Origin: Mesostigma viride
Taxonomy: Eukaryota; Streptophyta; Mesostigmatophyceae; Mesostigmatales; Mesostigmataceae
Assembly (NCBI GenBank): GCA_009746045.1
Contig: RPFO01000788.1
Span: forward strand, 1-64,000
DNA length: 64,000 nucleotides
Direction of reading: 5' to 3'
Shown: one piece after another, positions 10,318 through 21,464 of the stretch
Numbering within the stretch: position 1 is the stretch's first letter
Layout of the letters: each line of letters opens with the position of its first letter
Notes under the pieces: generated by a model
Database searches by the model: none
Seen by the model: only the letters and a program-made list of their open reading frames with translations
Told to the model about the DNA's origin: nothing
Translations under genes and position numbers: made by a program

Positions 10318-12420
10318 TCACCACGCGGCAAAGAACCGCAGAGGAACCCCAGCCCGCCACGCAATCCGGGCGGAAGCGTCCCCGTGAAAGTACCGATTGA
10401 GGAAGAATCGGGCTCTGAACCGGAGGAGCATTATGAGGAGGAGCATTATGAGGAGGAGCATTATGAGGAGGAGGATTATGAGGAGGAACAGTATGAAGAG
10501 GGCCAGTTCGAAGAAGAGTATGAGGAGAACCCTGAGTTCACGCATGCTGAGTCTTACCCGGTTGAGGCCGACCCGACCTCCCACGAGCAGGCGTACCAAC
10601 CTGAGCAACCATGTCCAGATGGTCCAGGTGTTCTCCCTCTCCCGAGCATGGAGCCCTCCCCGTGGATACAAGCGCAGCCCGGCCCGTCACAGCCAGTCGG
10701 GTATGTGTTGGCGCCGCCATGGACTCCGCAGGCTTCACCGTATGGTGGCTATGGAATGGTGCCCGCTGGTTATCCTGTCTACCACCCGTCACCAGATCCA
10801 TCCGGTTATGCTATGCCTGCACTCGCGAGCCCAAGCGACTTGGCCGATCATGATAACAAGCGGATCGACCGGTTGTGCTCTACTATGGAGCAAATGCTTA
10901 AGCTTATGACCCAATCGGCTGTAGCCCCTGGCGCCGCCAATCCCACGGCTGGCAACGGCTCCATCGCTGGCGTAGCAGTAAGCGCCTCACCCCTGCCTGT
11001 GGTCCCGGTACCAACAGTGGCCCCTGAGTCTGCTGTGGCCCCTGAGTCTGTTGTGGCCCCTGAGTCTGTTGTGGCCCCTGAGTCTGCTGTGGCCCCTGCG
11101 CAGTGCAAGAATCCCCCGTCAACCCCGATGCCGAAAGCTGAGCCTGCTTCTTCGGGAAATCCCGTGTCGGCCACCCCAGCCGCGTCTTCAGCATCGTCGA
11201 TGCAGTCGCCCACCGCGACCTCCATCCGGAAGACTTCGGAGCTCCCTGGCGCTTCCATTGGCCCAAGTAGCGGTTTCGCTTCGCGTCCTGTGGGCCGTGG
11301 AGGTGGTAGGGGTATGGCTTTTCAGCGGCCTATGGCATCTTCCATGTTTGTGCCCCGCTCTGTTGCCCTCAACGCCGGGCGCACTAGGCGAGGGGGATTC
11401 GCCTCGGCAGCCCCACGGCCAGTGAAGGAGGCTCCCGATACTTCCTACACGGGGGGAGGTCCCGCGTCAACTCCAGCGACCGGCGCGGAATCTGTGCGAC
11501 CACCAACAGGTTTGACATCCCCCACGACCTTGGCCCTAGCCATGGCAGGATTGTACAATCTGCCCGAGCCGCTTGGTCAGATTCATATACCCATGCTTCC
11601 CAGTGATGAGCATTTCGGTCCGCCGCCCCGAGTTGCCGCGCCCGCGGCCCCTGAGGATGCGACTCTGCCACAAGACGTCCCGCCGCCCCCTTGGGGCCTA
11701 GTGCCGTTTTATCGGCCGGCAGCAATGTCTATGCATCATGTGATAAGGGTCAGGTACCAGTTTCAGCGGGCTTGGACGGATCCCATCGTCCAGACGGGAC
11801 AATTCGCCTATCCGGACGATGTGACAGTCGACGCTGTTCAAGGCGTGTACTTTTACCGCCAAGTGCCGGGTCTGGAGCACCCTGCACACCTGGAGATAAT
11901 CACCCAGCTGGAGCCGCTGCGACCTGCCCCTGTCCGACCCTTGGTCACGAACGACGACCCAGACGTGCGCGTGACACCTGACCTCCCGCACCTGGAGGAT
12001 TTCACTCGACTCCCTCGGATCATGTGGGTCTACACCGAGAACGGCAATCGACATCGCGTCAGAGACTTCAGATACATGCCACGTTCCGGAGAGCAATTGT
12101 TCGAGGTACTGTACCCACCTGAGATGGTGCGTGGTCTGACGATGAGTGACGTTAATACGATGCGCCTCGCAATCGTCCGTGCTGTGCGACCCTTCCTGCA
12201 AAGGTTTCAGTGTGGATTCATTGATTGGGCACGCTTGCACGTGGTGATTACCCGCCACCAGTATCTTTGGGCCTTTCTGGGCCTGCTGCCTGAGAACGTC
12301 TGGGAGGACGTCTATCTCCGCAGCGAGCGCCCTCCCCTGGGTGTCCGTGGAGACGTGCAACGTGACTATACTCGCGCCGTGCTCAACGCCCGAGGAATGT
12401 TTCAAGGTGATCCGGAGTAG
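10318..12420 (+). CDS. Third ORF of the retrotransposon, function unknown
   Basis: A 700-residue ORF lies 63 bp after pol, in the same frame but past its TAA stop. It starts with a basic patch, then a Glu/Tyr repeat (EEHYE, 15-nt unit, about five copies, 10424-10520). A long Pro/Ala/Gln-rich region follows, with a VAPESV repeat (18-nt unit, four to five copies, 11020-11097). The C-terminal ~180 residues look folded (YFYRQVPGLEHPAH, FLQRFQCGFIDWARL, YLWAFLGLLPENVW). There is no signal peptide or clear membrane segment, so it is not an obvious envelope protein. A short helix near residues 180-200 could oligomerise. I do not recognise it. Confidence 0.7.
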   Translation, partial: SPRGKEPQRNPSPPRNPGGSVPVKVPIEEESGSEPEEHYEEEHYEEEHYEEEDYEEEQYEEGQFEEEYEENPEFTHAESYPVEADPTSHEQAYQPEQPCPDGPGVLPLPSMEPSPWIQAQPGPSQPVGYVLAPPWTPQASPYGGYGMVPAGYPVYHPSPDPSGYAMPALASPSDLADHDNKRIDRLCSTMEQMLKLMTQSAVAPGAANPTAGNGSIAGVAVSASPLPVVPVPTVAPESAVAPESVVAPESVVAPESAVAPAQCKNPPSTPMPKAEPASSGNPVSATPAASSASSMQSPTATSIRKTSELPGASIGPSSGFASRPVGRGGGRGMAFQRPMASSMFVPRSVALNAGRTRRGGFASAAPRPVKEAPDTSYTGGGPASTPATGAESVRPPTGLTSPTTLALAMAGLYNLPEPLGQIHIPMLPSDEHFGPPPRVAAPAAPEDATLPQDVPPPPWGLVPFYRPAAMSMHHVIRVRYQFQRAWTDPIVQTGQFAYPDDVTVDAVQGVYFYRQVPGLEHPAHLEIITQLEPLRPAPVRPLVTNDDPDVRVTPDLPHLEDFTRLPRIMWVYTENGNRHRVRDFRYMPRSGEQLFEVLYPPEMVRGLTMSDVNTMRLAIVRAVRPFLQRFQCGFIDWARLHVVITRHQYLWAFLGLLPENVWEDVYLRSERPPLGVRGDVQRDYTRAVLNARGMFQGDPE

Positions 12421-12807
12421 ATAGAAGGCCTTACGCCGCCCGGGATGACCCTGTACTCGTGTAGGGGTCCCGGTAGATAGCCAGCATGGAGGACTGGAAG
12501 GATGGAAACCATGGGAATGACTCTGTAGAGAGAATTGAGCAGCCAGCAGGCAAGGTAGCGTTCCCGCCCGCACCTTGGCCGAAGGAGGCCCGGCACCGTC
12601 TGTGTCGGGACAGTCCCCGCCGCCTCATGCGATCTCTAGTCAGGTGGGCCGGCCCCCGCCCCTGACGCCCAAGTTACACGAGACGCGTGGTTCTGGCGAC
12701 TGCTTGATCCTACGGAGAACCTCTTGTGGTCGAAGTCTAGAAGCTCCAACATGCGATAGGAATTTGTTCGTCCCTTCGGCTCTTACGCCATAACTCCCGC
12801 CTTGTGA
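12421..12807. other. Untranslated spacer of the retrotransposon
   Basis: About 390 bp lie between the ORF3 stop and the polypurine tract. I see no gene or clear structure. Confidence 0.6.
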
Positions 12808-12820
12808 CGAGGGGGAGGTG
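12808..12820 (+). other. Polypurine tract
   Basis: GACGAGGGGGAGGTG directly precedes the LTR start TGTTGCATCC, the expected place for the plus-strand primer. Confidence 0.75.
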
Positions 12821-13414
12821 TGTTGCATCCCAAGGCAACAATACTGTAGCAGGATAAAGTGATCAACGTGTGACAGTCCGCCGCTGGAAGCGGACAAAAT
12901 GGACAAGTATTTTTAGAGTTAGCTGGTGCCGATCGGAGGGGACCGGCCCGGTCACTGTCCGTTTGGTGTGGTAGAAGTATAGTCGTGGCACACTATTTTG
13001 TACACTTCTGAGCCGACCAAGAGTCGTCAGATATTTTGTGTGTGTGCCAAACGACCCTAAGTGTGTGATCTATGTTTGTTCAGGGCCGGTTGGCCCGGTG
13101 TCTGTTCGTGTGGTCAAGAGACAAGTTGTAGCGCGTGGCGGCGACGCACGCCACGCGGTTGTCAAAGTATATGGATGGGGAAGGTGGCCCAACCTTCCCA
13201 CGCGTTCATGCTTCCTGAGCCTGCGTCATCCATTTAGTTCTTCCCCCTCTTGTCCCGATTGTAGTTGGCCCCGGACCCGTTTATTATTAATGAAATAAAG
13301 ACGTTGGCACGCGAGATTTCCAAGTTGCAACCCATTGTCCAACGGGTTAAAGATTCTTTCCTGATACCTTGATCAGGACCCGGCCCGGGTCTGATCACAG
13401 GTCCGGACGTAACA
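12821..13414 (+). repeat. 3' LTR of the gypsy element
   Basis: The repeat starts TGTTGCATCC just after the polypurine tract and ends TAACA, so it has TG...CA ends over 594 bp. Its last 59 bp equal positions 1-59. An AATAAA signal lies at 13294-13299. The LTR at 16579-17307 has the same start and shares internal blocks such as AGGGCCGG-TGGCCCGG and GGAAGGTGGCCCAACCTTC. Confidence 0.9.
13294..13299 (+). promoter_or_regulatory. Polyadenylation signal AATAAA in LTR
   Basis: AATAAA lies 115 bp before the LTR end, upstream of the GC-rich foldback at 13372-13397. It probably defines the R/U5 region. Confidence 0.5.
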
Positions 13415-13524
13415 CCAAACCGGAAATCAGGATGATGGCGCGACGCCCAAAACCAGCAGGGCCCCAATGTGTCCACTGGAGTGCGCCCTGCCGACTCCTC
13501 CAACGGAGCTGCTTCGTTTTATAC

Positions 13525-13557
13525 TGCGCCTCCCCGGCCTAGGCCGGGGCAGGCGCA
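13525..13557. terminator. GC-rich hairpin downstream of the recombinase ORF
   Basis: CCCCGGCCTAGGCCGGGG (13532-13549) is a perfect palindrome, extended by flanking TGCGCCT and AGGCGCA arms. It lies about 55 bp past the recombinase stop on the minus strand and could be a terminal or RNA-processing structure of the element. Confidence 0.5.
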
Positions 13558-13609
13558 TCCCCACACTTGCTACTGCCAGTGTGAACTCCACTGAGCGGGG
13601 GTGAACTCC

Positions 13610-16586
13610 TCAGCCAGCAACCACACGGTCCCACCGCGGCACTTGCACCGCTAGAGCACGGTGCAGGCCCACGTAGTGGTCCACCGACTTGAACTGGCGC
13701 CAACGCCCGCGCTTCTGGATGGTGTCTAGGAGTGAAACGCCCTGCAGGTAGTCGTACGTTGCCCCACCATGTCGCATGGAGTAGGGCGGAAACATCCCCC
13801 GCAGGCCCAGAACCTCCCACGCCGCGTGCCACCGACGAGAGAACTGGCTGTAGTTGAGGCTCCCAAACAAGGGCTCCTCGGGCTCCCGCCCAGCGCACAG
13901 GCGCTCGAGCACGTACAGCGAGAGGGGGTCCTGCACCACCACCGCCTGTGCACCCCCCTTGGCTGTCTTGGGATCCCGCAGAAGAAGCGCGCCCAGTCCC
14001 CGCTGCCCCAGGCGACGGTCGCCGCGCAGCGCCACGTCCCCCACTCGGAGCTTGAAGGCCTCCCCGATGCGCAGGTATTGCTGGAAAGTGATGACGCACA
14101 CGGCTGCTGCCATGGGCGCCCCCTGCCAGCGGAGGATCTGCACCACCAGGTAGAGCAGCTCCCACGGCACCGGATTGGGGCTATGGGTTTGCACGCGTCG
14201 CTGCCACCCGTACAGGAGCCGGCGGGCCTCGCGCCACCCCTGCACTTGGCTGGGGTAGTACAGTTGCAGCCCACACAGCGCCCTCATGCACATGGAACGC
14301 CCTGCTCCCCCTCCATCCTCGTAGACAGACACGAGCCACTCGCAGAACACGCTCTCCGCTTCCTCCGGCGGTACAGCACCATAGGGCTCAGCCCAAAGAA
14401 GGTACGCGATCACTGCGCGATGGTAGCTGCGCAGGGTCGCGGGCAGCACGGTGCTCTCCAGCAGTTCCTGCCGCCCTCCCGGCCCCGGGTTACTCTCCAC
14501 ATCGCCATCGGCGGTAAGGTCCCGCACCCACTGGCCCCGGCTGGGCGCGTCAGCGGGGTTTCGCTCCGAGCGGATGTACACCCAGTGGTACCTGGTGTTG
14601 CTGGCACAGCCCAGGGCGGCAGCGCGGCGGCACCACGTGTTGAGGCGGTAAGATGATGACCGCCCCTTCACCAGTGCGCCCAGAACGGCGGTGCTATCCA
14701 CCAGCCGTACTTGCCGTCGCCCCCACCGCGCCCGCGTGCGCAGCCCCCACTCCAGGCTCTGCACGGCTGCGCGCGCCTCTTTCTCATTGATGTGCGCACC
14801 CGCGTCCCTCCACCGGTGTTTCACCGCCACACGCCAGCGGGCGGTCGCCACCGCCCGATGTTCCCTCTCCCCCGTTCGCTCCACACCGACCTCTTCCGAC
14901 CCGACACACAGAGTCTTCCACCCCTTCATCTCACGGCAGTTGGACAAAGCTTTCACGTCTGCCTCTGCCAGACGGGCGTACACCACACCGGAGCCCCGGC
15001 TCGACGCGTCACTGGCCACGACGGTGGTGTCCAGCGGCTGGTTGTGCTGCGCATGCACCAGGGGAGCCAGGCAGACAACCGCCCAGAGCTCCCGGCGCAC
15101 ACTTGCCCAGAGTTGGAAGCGTCCTCCCGTGCGGAGGGCCAGCACTTGGTGGAGCATCCTGTAGGCATGGAACCAGATGCTTAGCAGACTCCTGCGAAGC
15201 AATTGGATCCATACCCAGCGTCCCAGTAGGGAGGCCAGCTCATGGTAGCTTGCTCGTCCCCGGGCCAGCACCGCCTCAGTGTCATGGACGAGGAGGGCTA
15301 GTCGCTTCGCTGACGGCCACAAGCTCCCATCTTGGTGAAACTCGATGCCCAGGATCTCCACAGCTTGGCCCTCCCGCGCCCGCTCGACCTTTTTCTCATT
15401 CACCACCAGGCCAGCTGGCGCGTAGCACTCAGTGCATGCGCGGTCCAGCAGCGCGTTCGCCTCCGCTGCGCTGCGCGCGTGTGTGGTGCCCAGATCGTCG
15501 ATCATGACCAACTGCGCTGGCCGAGGAGGGTCCTGGGGCAGCAGCTGCCAGTCAAGCTCGGCGGCCCCCACCAACTCCATCCACTCCCGTCCTCCCTCAC
15601 GCACTGTGCGCACCCCGAGCTGATGCATCGGGACGCTCACACTCAGCCCGGGGTTCAGCTTCCCCGGCCCGAACAGGGTCTGCATGTGCGCCACCTGCGC
15701 CAGCAGGACCGAGTGGGACCACCCCATCACCAGTGTCCAGAACACGGAACCTGGGATAGAGCCGGCGGCGCTCCCCTGGCTGGCCGACCTCGTCCGACCA
15801 GACTGGGGGCAGCGCGAACCACTTCCGCCACTCCGTTGGCACAGAGAAGCGGTAGTAGTACGTCTCCAGGTCCGTTTTGCTCGAGTAGCTGGGCGCGCCC
15901 CCTGCCATCTCGGCCACCGCCCCCACATCTGGCAGGTAACAGCTGCCAGGGGTGAGGAACTTGTCGTTGCTCTGCACCATGTTGCAGATGAGTCGCTGGC
16001 GCTGGGCTGACGGGTCCACCACCCCTGGATCGCGCTTGGGCACGCCGAACAGGCCGTTGGTGACCGGTGGTTCCTCCTCGCTATACTCTGTCATCCCGGT
16101 CTCCGCCAGCCGCACGCTCAGGCGCGCGTACTCCGTGTCGCTCGCACAGCCTTGCGTTACTCGCCGTCGACGCCCTGGCTGCGCTGCCTCTTCCCTCAAA
16201 ATATTTTTTATACTGCCATATACCTCCCTCCACTGGAGGGGGAGGCAGTCCATCAGCGGCAAGCTGCCCGCCACTCCGCCCGCGGGCAGCGCAAGTCTCT
16301 CCGGGGCAATTATTTCATATTGCCCGTCGGGCCCATAGGGCCCAGACTCAACGTCATGCACCAGGTCCTCTGCCGCTACGGCTCTCAGCCGGCGCTCATG
16401 GACCTGGGCGGCAATCTCCAGCCCTTGTAGGGCCGCCTGCTGGGGCGCAGTGCAGGGGGTCACTAAGGACACCCCGCTGGTACCGCAACCCGCGGGCTCC
16501 TGGGCAACAGGTGCGGGCAAAGCCATCCGCATGCCACCGACAGGACCCGTTTCAGGCTGTTCCTGTGCTCCCCTCCACTGTTGCAT
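13610..16586 (-). CDS. YR-retroelement polyprotein: RT, RNase H, 2A, tyrosine recombinase (one frameshift)
   Basis: Two minus-strand frames (16586-15597 and 15928-13610) form one coding region. RT motifs run across both (GLFGVPKRDPG, KTDLETYYYRF, then MGWSHSV and VMIDDLG), with a frameshift near 15780. RNase H follows (VASDASSRGSG, INEKEARAAV, DSTAVLGAL), then a 2A motif, then a tyrosine recombinase with the first Arg in RIGEAFKLRVGD, YSMRHGGAT for the H-x-x-R box (His replaced by Tyr), and the putative nucleophile in SVDHYV. The RT active site is IDD rather than YxDD. The apparent start codon lies inside the LTR at 16579-17307, so the true N-terminus is lost or displaced. The frameshift may be real inactivation or a sequence error. 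Confidence 0.85.
14480..14503 (-). other. 2A self-cleaving peptide motif (DVESNPGP)
   Basis: The codons spell D-V-E-S-N-P-G-P preceded by TADG, matching the D-(V/I)-E-x-N-P-G-P consensus at which ribosomes skip a Gly-Pro bond. It sits between the RNase H and recombinase domains, where separating the two proteins would make sense. Confidence 0.8.
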
Positions 16587-17307
16587 CCCAACGCAACAGT
16601 AGTGTTACGCTCCCGCCGTAACTGCTTGGACGTAGAGTTTATTACGTCCGTTCAATCGCCCCAGGTTCCGCTGAATTTGGACAAGTGTGCAGAAAGTTAT
16701 ACATGATACCGACTTGGTGCAGCCGGTTATGCATGTACCCGGTCGGAACCAATGTGGTACCGTCCGGCAGGTTTAGGTATATCGTCAGCACCTGCGCTGT
16801 GTAGTACCTACCGTGGCAACAACAGCCAGCATGCACCCTTAATTGTGCCGAATGCGTCCCTAATTGTGTGTACCATGTTTGCTAAGGGCCGGATGGCCCG
16901 GCGCCTTTTAGTAGGACCAAAAGACAAGTGGGAATTGTGGACATAAATGTGTGAGCCACGTACTTAGTATTATTTGTGTGGTTGCGCCCGACGGCCCATG
17001 TCGGCCCACTGTTGAAGTGTGGTCAGGACAGAGCCGGTGGCAAGGAATATTAGCAAGGAAGGTGGCCCAACCTTCGGACGCACTTGATACTCAGCGTGGA
17101 GTAGCGTCACTACCCTCCCCTTGGGGAGTGATTAGTTTTTCAACCTTGTCCCATTTAGGTAAGCCGACCCTGGCATGATTGATAATTTGTATTAATGACG
17201 ATATTGTAAATTGGCATTGCATCCCCTGTCCAGTAGGAAAAGATCTTTCGCATTTGAATTAGGTGCTACCTCGGCCCGAGGTTAGACGCCGGGGCTAGGA
17301 TGTTACA
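16579..17307 (+). repeat. LTR of a second, related gypsy element
   Basis: The repeat starts TGTTGCATCCCA and ends TTACA. After one base it is followed by the same primer-binding site as the first element (TGGACTCGGAGGA at 17309). Several blocks match the 12821-13414 LTR. It appears to be a 5' LTR inserted into the 5' part of the tyrosine-recombinase element. No matching 3' LTR or gag-pol follows. Confidence 0.75.
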
Positions 17308-17700
17308 ATGGACTCGGAGGAACACCTGCAGCGGACAGCCCATGGCTGCAGCGTTTAAATTTAAACATCGTCATGCATTTTATCACCTGCCATCACTTTG
17401 CTGCAGTCGGGCAAGCGACATAAGGTACGTTTTTCCTGTTGAGCAAGATCACGTAGTGCTGCCTTAGATATAGGACACCGGATACTCAACGAAATAAACA
17501 GATAGAAGCCTGGCAATCTTCTGTCTAGGTAGAGACAAAACGTAGTGAATTTACCCTTGTTTTTGCAGCCCTGCCTGGGCAGCAACGTGTAATTTAGACC
17601 CCTTCTGCTGATCACGCACCTCGACCCCGGTGCAGCCCTTGACAGCAAGCGTTAGTAGCTCGTCCTTTTAGTGACGATTCCCTTCTCGTATGCATTATAA
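17308..17700 (+). mobile_element. Truncated leader of the second gypsy element
   Basis: Segments match the first element's leader (CGGGCAAGC, GACACCGGATACTCA, AACGTAGTGAAT and others, compare 180-340). The similarity fades near 17700 with no gag or pol behind it, so this is a 5'-terminal remnant. Confidence 0.6.
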
Positions 17701-18787
17701 AAAGTATGATTTAGCTTTCACAGACCTGGCCGCCTGTCAATTTGCTTTTGCCTGGCCGCCATAGCCCCTTTTCCTGATTATAAATCGACCAGATTCGGGT
17801 CGCCCTGATAGCAGAGTAAACTGAAATCTTGTGCGTCACTTGCTGCACGAATCTGACCCTTTTTGACGATCCCGTTGCTGCGTAGAGTAACCTGTGGCAT
17901 GGCTGGCGCAGATTAGCCCAAGTTGCCTGCGTTGGTTGCCCCTTTTTCTTTATAAACACGAGAGGACAATAGATCTGCCCGGACACCAAGCCCCCGGTCG
18001 CCGAGCCTTTGTTTTCTGCATGATATTCGTGGTTCTTTGGGAATTTACCCACTGGGTTTTTCCCATTCAGTTATTTTGACTGCGAGCAACGACATCGTTA
18101 GCCTCTTGCTTGTTGTTTTGAACTTTCATGTCAGCCCCCTTTGCTGGTTCATTGTCTCATGAGTGGTAGCAATGTTTTTTCTCTCCCATATCCTTCGTGG
18201 ATTGCTAATCCTTCTTGTTATCACGTCAACCTTTGGCATGTTCATACTTCGATTATGCTATTGTTGGCTTGTAATCCAATTTTCTGTGTGCAGCCCCATG
18301 TCACACAGTTCAATACGTCTCCCACCTGATTTCTGTTGTTTGGGCTTGAAACCTAAATTTCTGTGTGTAGCCCCACCAGGTCACACATTTTATGTCACGC
18401 TTCTGACCAAGACGTTTGCACCAAACTTTTTATAGTTGGATAGCTGCAGATTACCTTTCCTACAGCTGGAATCCCTCTATCTGCAGCAGGTTGCAGCTCA
18501 TCACATCATGCCCATGAATCTCTGCTTCCGCCCCATGTGGCTATGACAAACAGTTCAACCCTCTGCTGTCTCTCAGCTCTTGTCTCGTACCTCAAGTGCT
18601 TTTGGCTGTCCCATCCTACTGACGTGCCCTTGTACACTTTCCATAGTGAGAGCTGTGCGTTTACCTCGCTTTGGCAATAACCGCTACATTGCCCTGTGTT
18701 GTAGATGTAGCATGCTATTTTACTCTCACGTTACCGTCTTCGGATCGCTCACCCTGTGGCATGTCCCCGTACAGCATCTGACCCAAG

Positions 18788-18839
18788 CACGTGCCATCAA
18801 GCACGTGATGTAGCCCCAAGCACGTGCCATCCTCACGTG
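18788..18839. repeat. Cluster of four CACGTG palindromes
   Basis: CACGTG occurs at 18788, 18802, 18821 and 18834, within the repeated phrase AAGCACGTGCCATC. It could be a bHLH/bZIP-type binding cluster or a chance tandem duplication. Confidence 0.4.
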
Positions 18840-21376
18840 TTTCTGTTCCCACAAGTGCTCAGATGACGCTCGTATCAGCTTTGGCATCATGAGCCTAATT
18901 CTTATAGTATAAATCGTAACATCTTACCTTGGTATGTGTGTTGTACTGTATCCTCCTAGTGATACTATATGACTCCGTGCCTGGTTATTTATTTTATTTG
19001 TCCCGTGCCCCCATGGTTGCTAAGGAGTAGCATTGGCTGCTCTAGTTGCCATTCTACGTACGTCTTAAGTGTCTGCCTTGTTCACCCTTCCTACATTTTC
19101 TCCCTTGTATACGGTTCTCGTGGGACCCCACATACCGCAGGGTTCTCGCTATCTTCCTAGCTTTGTACCCTGCCCTGTTATGTGAGGGGGGGAGGGGTGC
19201 TACCGCAGTAAAGCTAGCATTGTTGCTTGACAGCCACCTATACCCAGCCAATCCTCGCTTCCTTGGCTAGTTTTTATTAGTTTTTGTAGGTGTATTTTCT
19301 GGCACGATCATGCGCACATGCCCTTCCTATGTCTATTGTGCAGTGTTCCTTGTGCACCCCTATGGAGCTAGTGCTGTTTGCCTACTCTCGTGTGCTGGCT
19401 GTGCAGCCCTATAGGTGAAATATCCCCTTTTGCTAAGCTTTGCTTTCGTTCTATACCCTATAAATGATAGCAAGCGCTTGTCCTTGGTGCGCGTCCCAGC
19501 TACACCGATAATCGACATTATACTGTATGGTGTTTTGAGGCGCACCATTGATGGTAACCCTGACGCTTCCCTGCCATGTACTCTTGATGTCCATATCCCA
19601 TGTGGTGTGCCGATGCACTGCCACAAGTGTCATAAGGGACTCACCAGCCCCAAAGAGTCTTCTCTTCATTCCCTATCACAGTGTATTCAATAAACTCGAG
19701 GTGTTGTTATGACGCTATGTTGTACCCAGTTGACGGAGACAACTGTTGTTCAGAAAGTTCTCCCTGGGTTCCTGCCACTCTTGACTGGTCCTTGGCCCCG
19801 CCTGCGCAGATCTACACCGCCTGCAGCCCTTATGATAGTTTCCGCATAGAGCATGTTGTCACTTGCTCAATCATGATATCCTAGCTAAAGAATGTCTCTT
19901 TTGTTTAGCTCTGCCTGAGTGCATGAATCCTAGAGAAGTCTACTCCCTTATTATGATGATGAGGATTGCTTTGCTATGTTCCCATCATGCACAATGATTT
20001 CTTCCGAACCCCTCTTGGTGGAGATATTGAGTATTTGTGTTCAGTCATGTGGACACTTGTTTGGCATATTTAAACTGTTATGTGGTTTAAGAATCGCCTG
20101 ACATGATCAGATGGCCCCGTGCTCGTTGAGTCCGTTTGGTGATTTTTCCATGCCTCCCAATCAATGGACGTGATTTTTCTGATGCTGCGGTAACTTTGGC
20201 CTAACTCATCTTTAGTTGACATGCGTAACATGTGCCCACGCAATTTCCTCCTACATATATGTGAGGCTCCATGGCATGACAATGCAACTACTGGCGTACC
20301 CCTTACTAATGCTGGCATGGTGGGCTTTTGCTCGCTGCCCCACACAGATCCTGTACATCATCTCCCACTAATTGCAACATGAATGCATGCCATGTGACTG
20401 CCGTACTTACTAGGACAAGAACGGGCATACCACTGCCCCTCCTTCCTGAGGGTAATAATACCGATATTGCCCTAATGATCCATAATGTGCCCTGCATGGT
20501 GTCTTGTTGCCCCATGCATCTCTCGCCTCTTGTAGGGATTGAGATTGCTATGTCCCTCGGTTACGCCTTTCCTCTCATGGCAAATGCTTTATGCAAAGTT
20601 CTTAATTGGGATGTACCTTTATCTGTCTTTGACAATGATGGTTCTCACTATGAAGTTGCGCTCGTGATGTGCATTGAAGTTTCCCTCTCCTATTGGTTGA
20701 AAGTGAATCACTTGTTGTACGAACTTGGGACTAAATCAGTGGAATCATCATCAGTTCCCTTGTCCCATGAGGCTATTTTCCCGCCATATTTAATTCTCAT
20801 CATGTTTAGGTCGTGGCATAATTAACAATGCTATCCTGCATTCCATGGTCTAAACATGTGCCCTCGGACGGTTTCGTGACTACTCTGTTTGCACATAGCG
20901 TGCTGGGTGGATTGTTTTTGCCATGATAATATGCATGGGGAAGCCAATTTTTGTTGAGGCCTATATAGTAGGACCTGAGCTCATTTTGGCCCCCATAATG
21001 ATAAAACAAGTCTTTGACTCATGGACCTGTGCAAGACGCTTAGCCTCGTGTTGGACTTGTATGGAATGAATGTTTAATGGATGCTTAATAAATGTTTCGT
21101 TTTACACTCCTTCCTAAAGCCCGCCCTCGCTAGTAGTTTTGCTAGCATAATACCATATATACCGTGCTTGACACCTCTCCTGCTTGGACATGTACCCTCT
21201 GTCGGGCACAGAGACTCTTAATGTTGTTGACTGTTGATGTGGGTGGTACCATTCTTCCTTCTCATGATAGCCCGTTGTGAGTACACGTGAGGATATGGTA
21301 CATGAACCCCCGGATGCTTGTATTGTAACAGTGACCGGTCCTATAGTACGGGCATGGCAACATACCAAACCAATTA

Positions 21377-21464
21377 CCCTTGTACTTGCAGTTTTCAGCT
21401 GCAACCTGTCACATCAATGACCCTTGTACCCGCAGTTTCCAGATGCCACCCGTCACATCCATGA
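21377..21464 (+). repeat. 44-bp tandem duplication
   Basis: Two adjacent 44-bp units begin CCCTTGTAC and end CACATCAATGA or CACATCCATGA, with a few substitutions. Confidence 0.7.

Larger units (their letters stand above)
1..13414 (+). mobile_element. Ty3/gypsy-type LTR retrotransposon (chromovirus), 5' LTR cut by window edge
   Basis: Positions 1-59 are repeated exactly at 13356-13414, which marks the ends of the two LTRs. Between them lie, in order, a primer-binding site, a 4.2-kb leader with two accessory ORFs, gag, pol, a third ORF and a polypurine tract. The pol domain order (protease, RT, RNase H, integrase, C-terminal chromodomain-like segment) defines the Ty3/gypsy chromovirus group. 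The long ORFs are intact, so the copy is probably young. The 5' target site lies outside the window, so no target-site duplication can be checked. Confidence 0.93.
13415..16578 (-). mobile_element. Tyrosine-recombinase (DIRS/Ngaro-like) retroelement
   Basis: The minus strand encodes an RT, an RNase H and a tyrosine recombinase and no DDE integrase or aspartic protease. This combination is characteristic of DIRS-order retroelements. The left flank abuts the gypsy 3' LTR. The right side is interrupted by another LTR at 16579. The element's own terminal repeats were not identified, so these limits are those of the adjacent elements and are approximate. Confidence 0.8.

Noticed and set aside
11698-12573. 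291-codon minus-strand ORF over retrotransposon ORF3
   Set aside because: Antisense shadow; the plus-strand ORF has sensible repeats and position.
20328-20825. 165-codon ORF in the gene-poor region
   Set aside because: Irregular composition, no motif, no codon bias, and other short ORFs nearby of the same quality. Probably chance.
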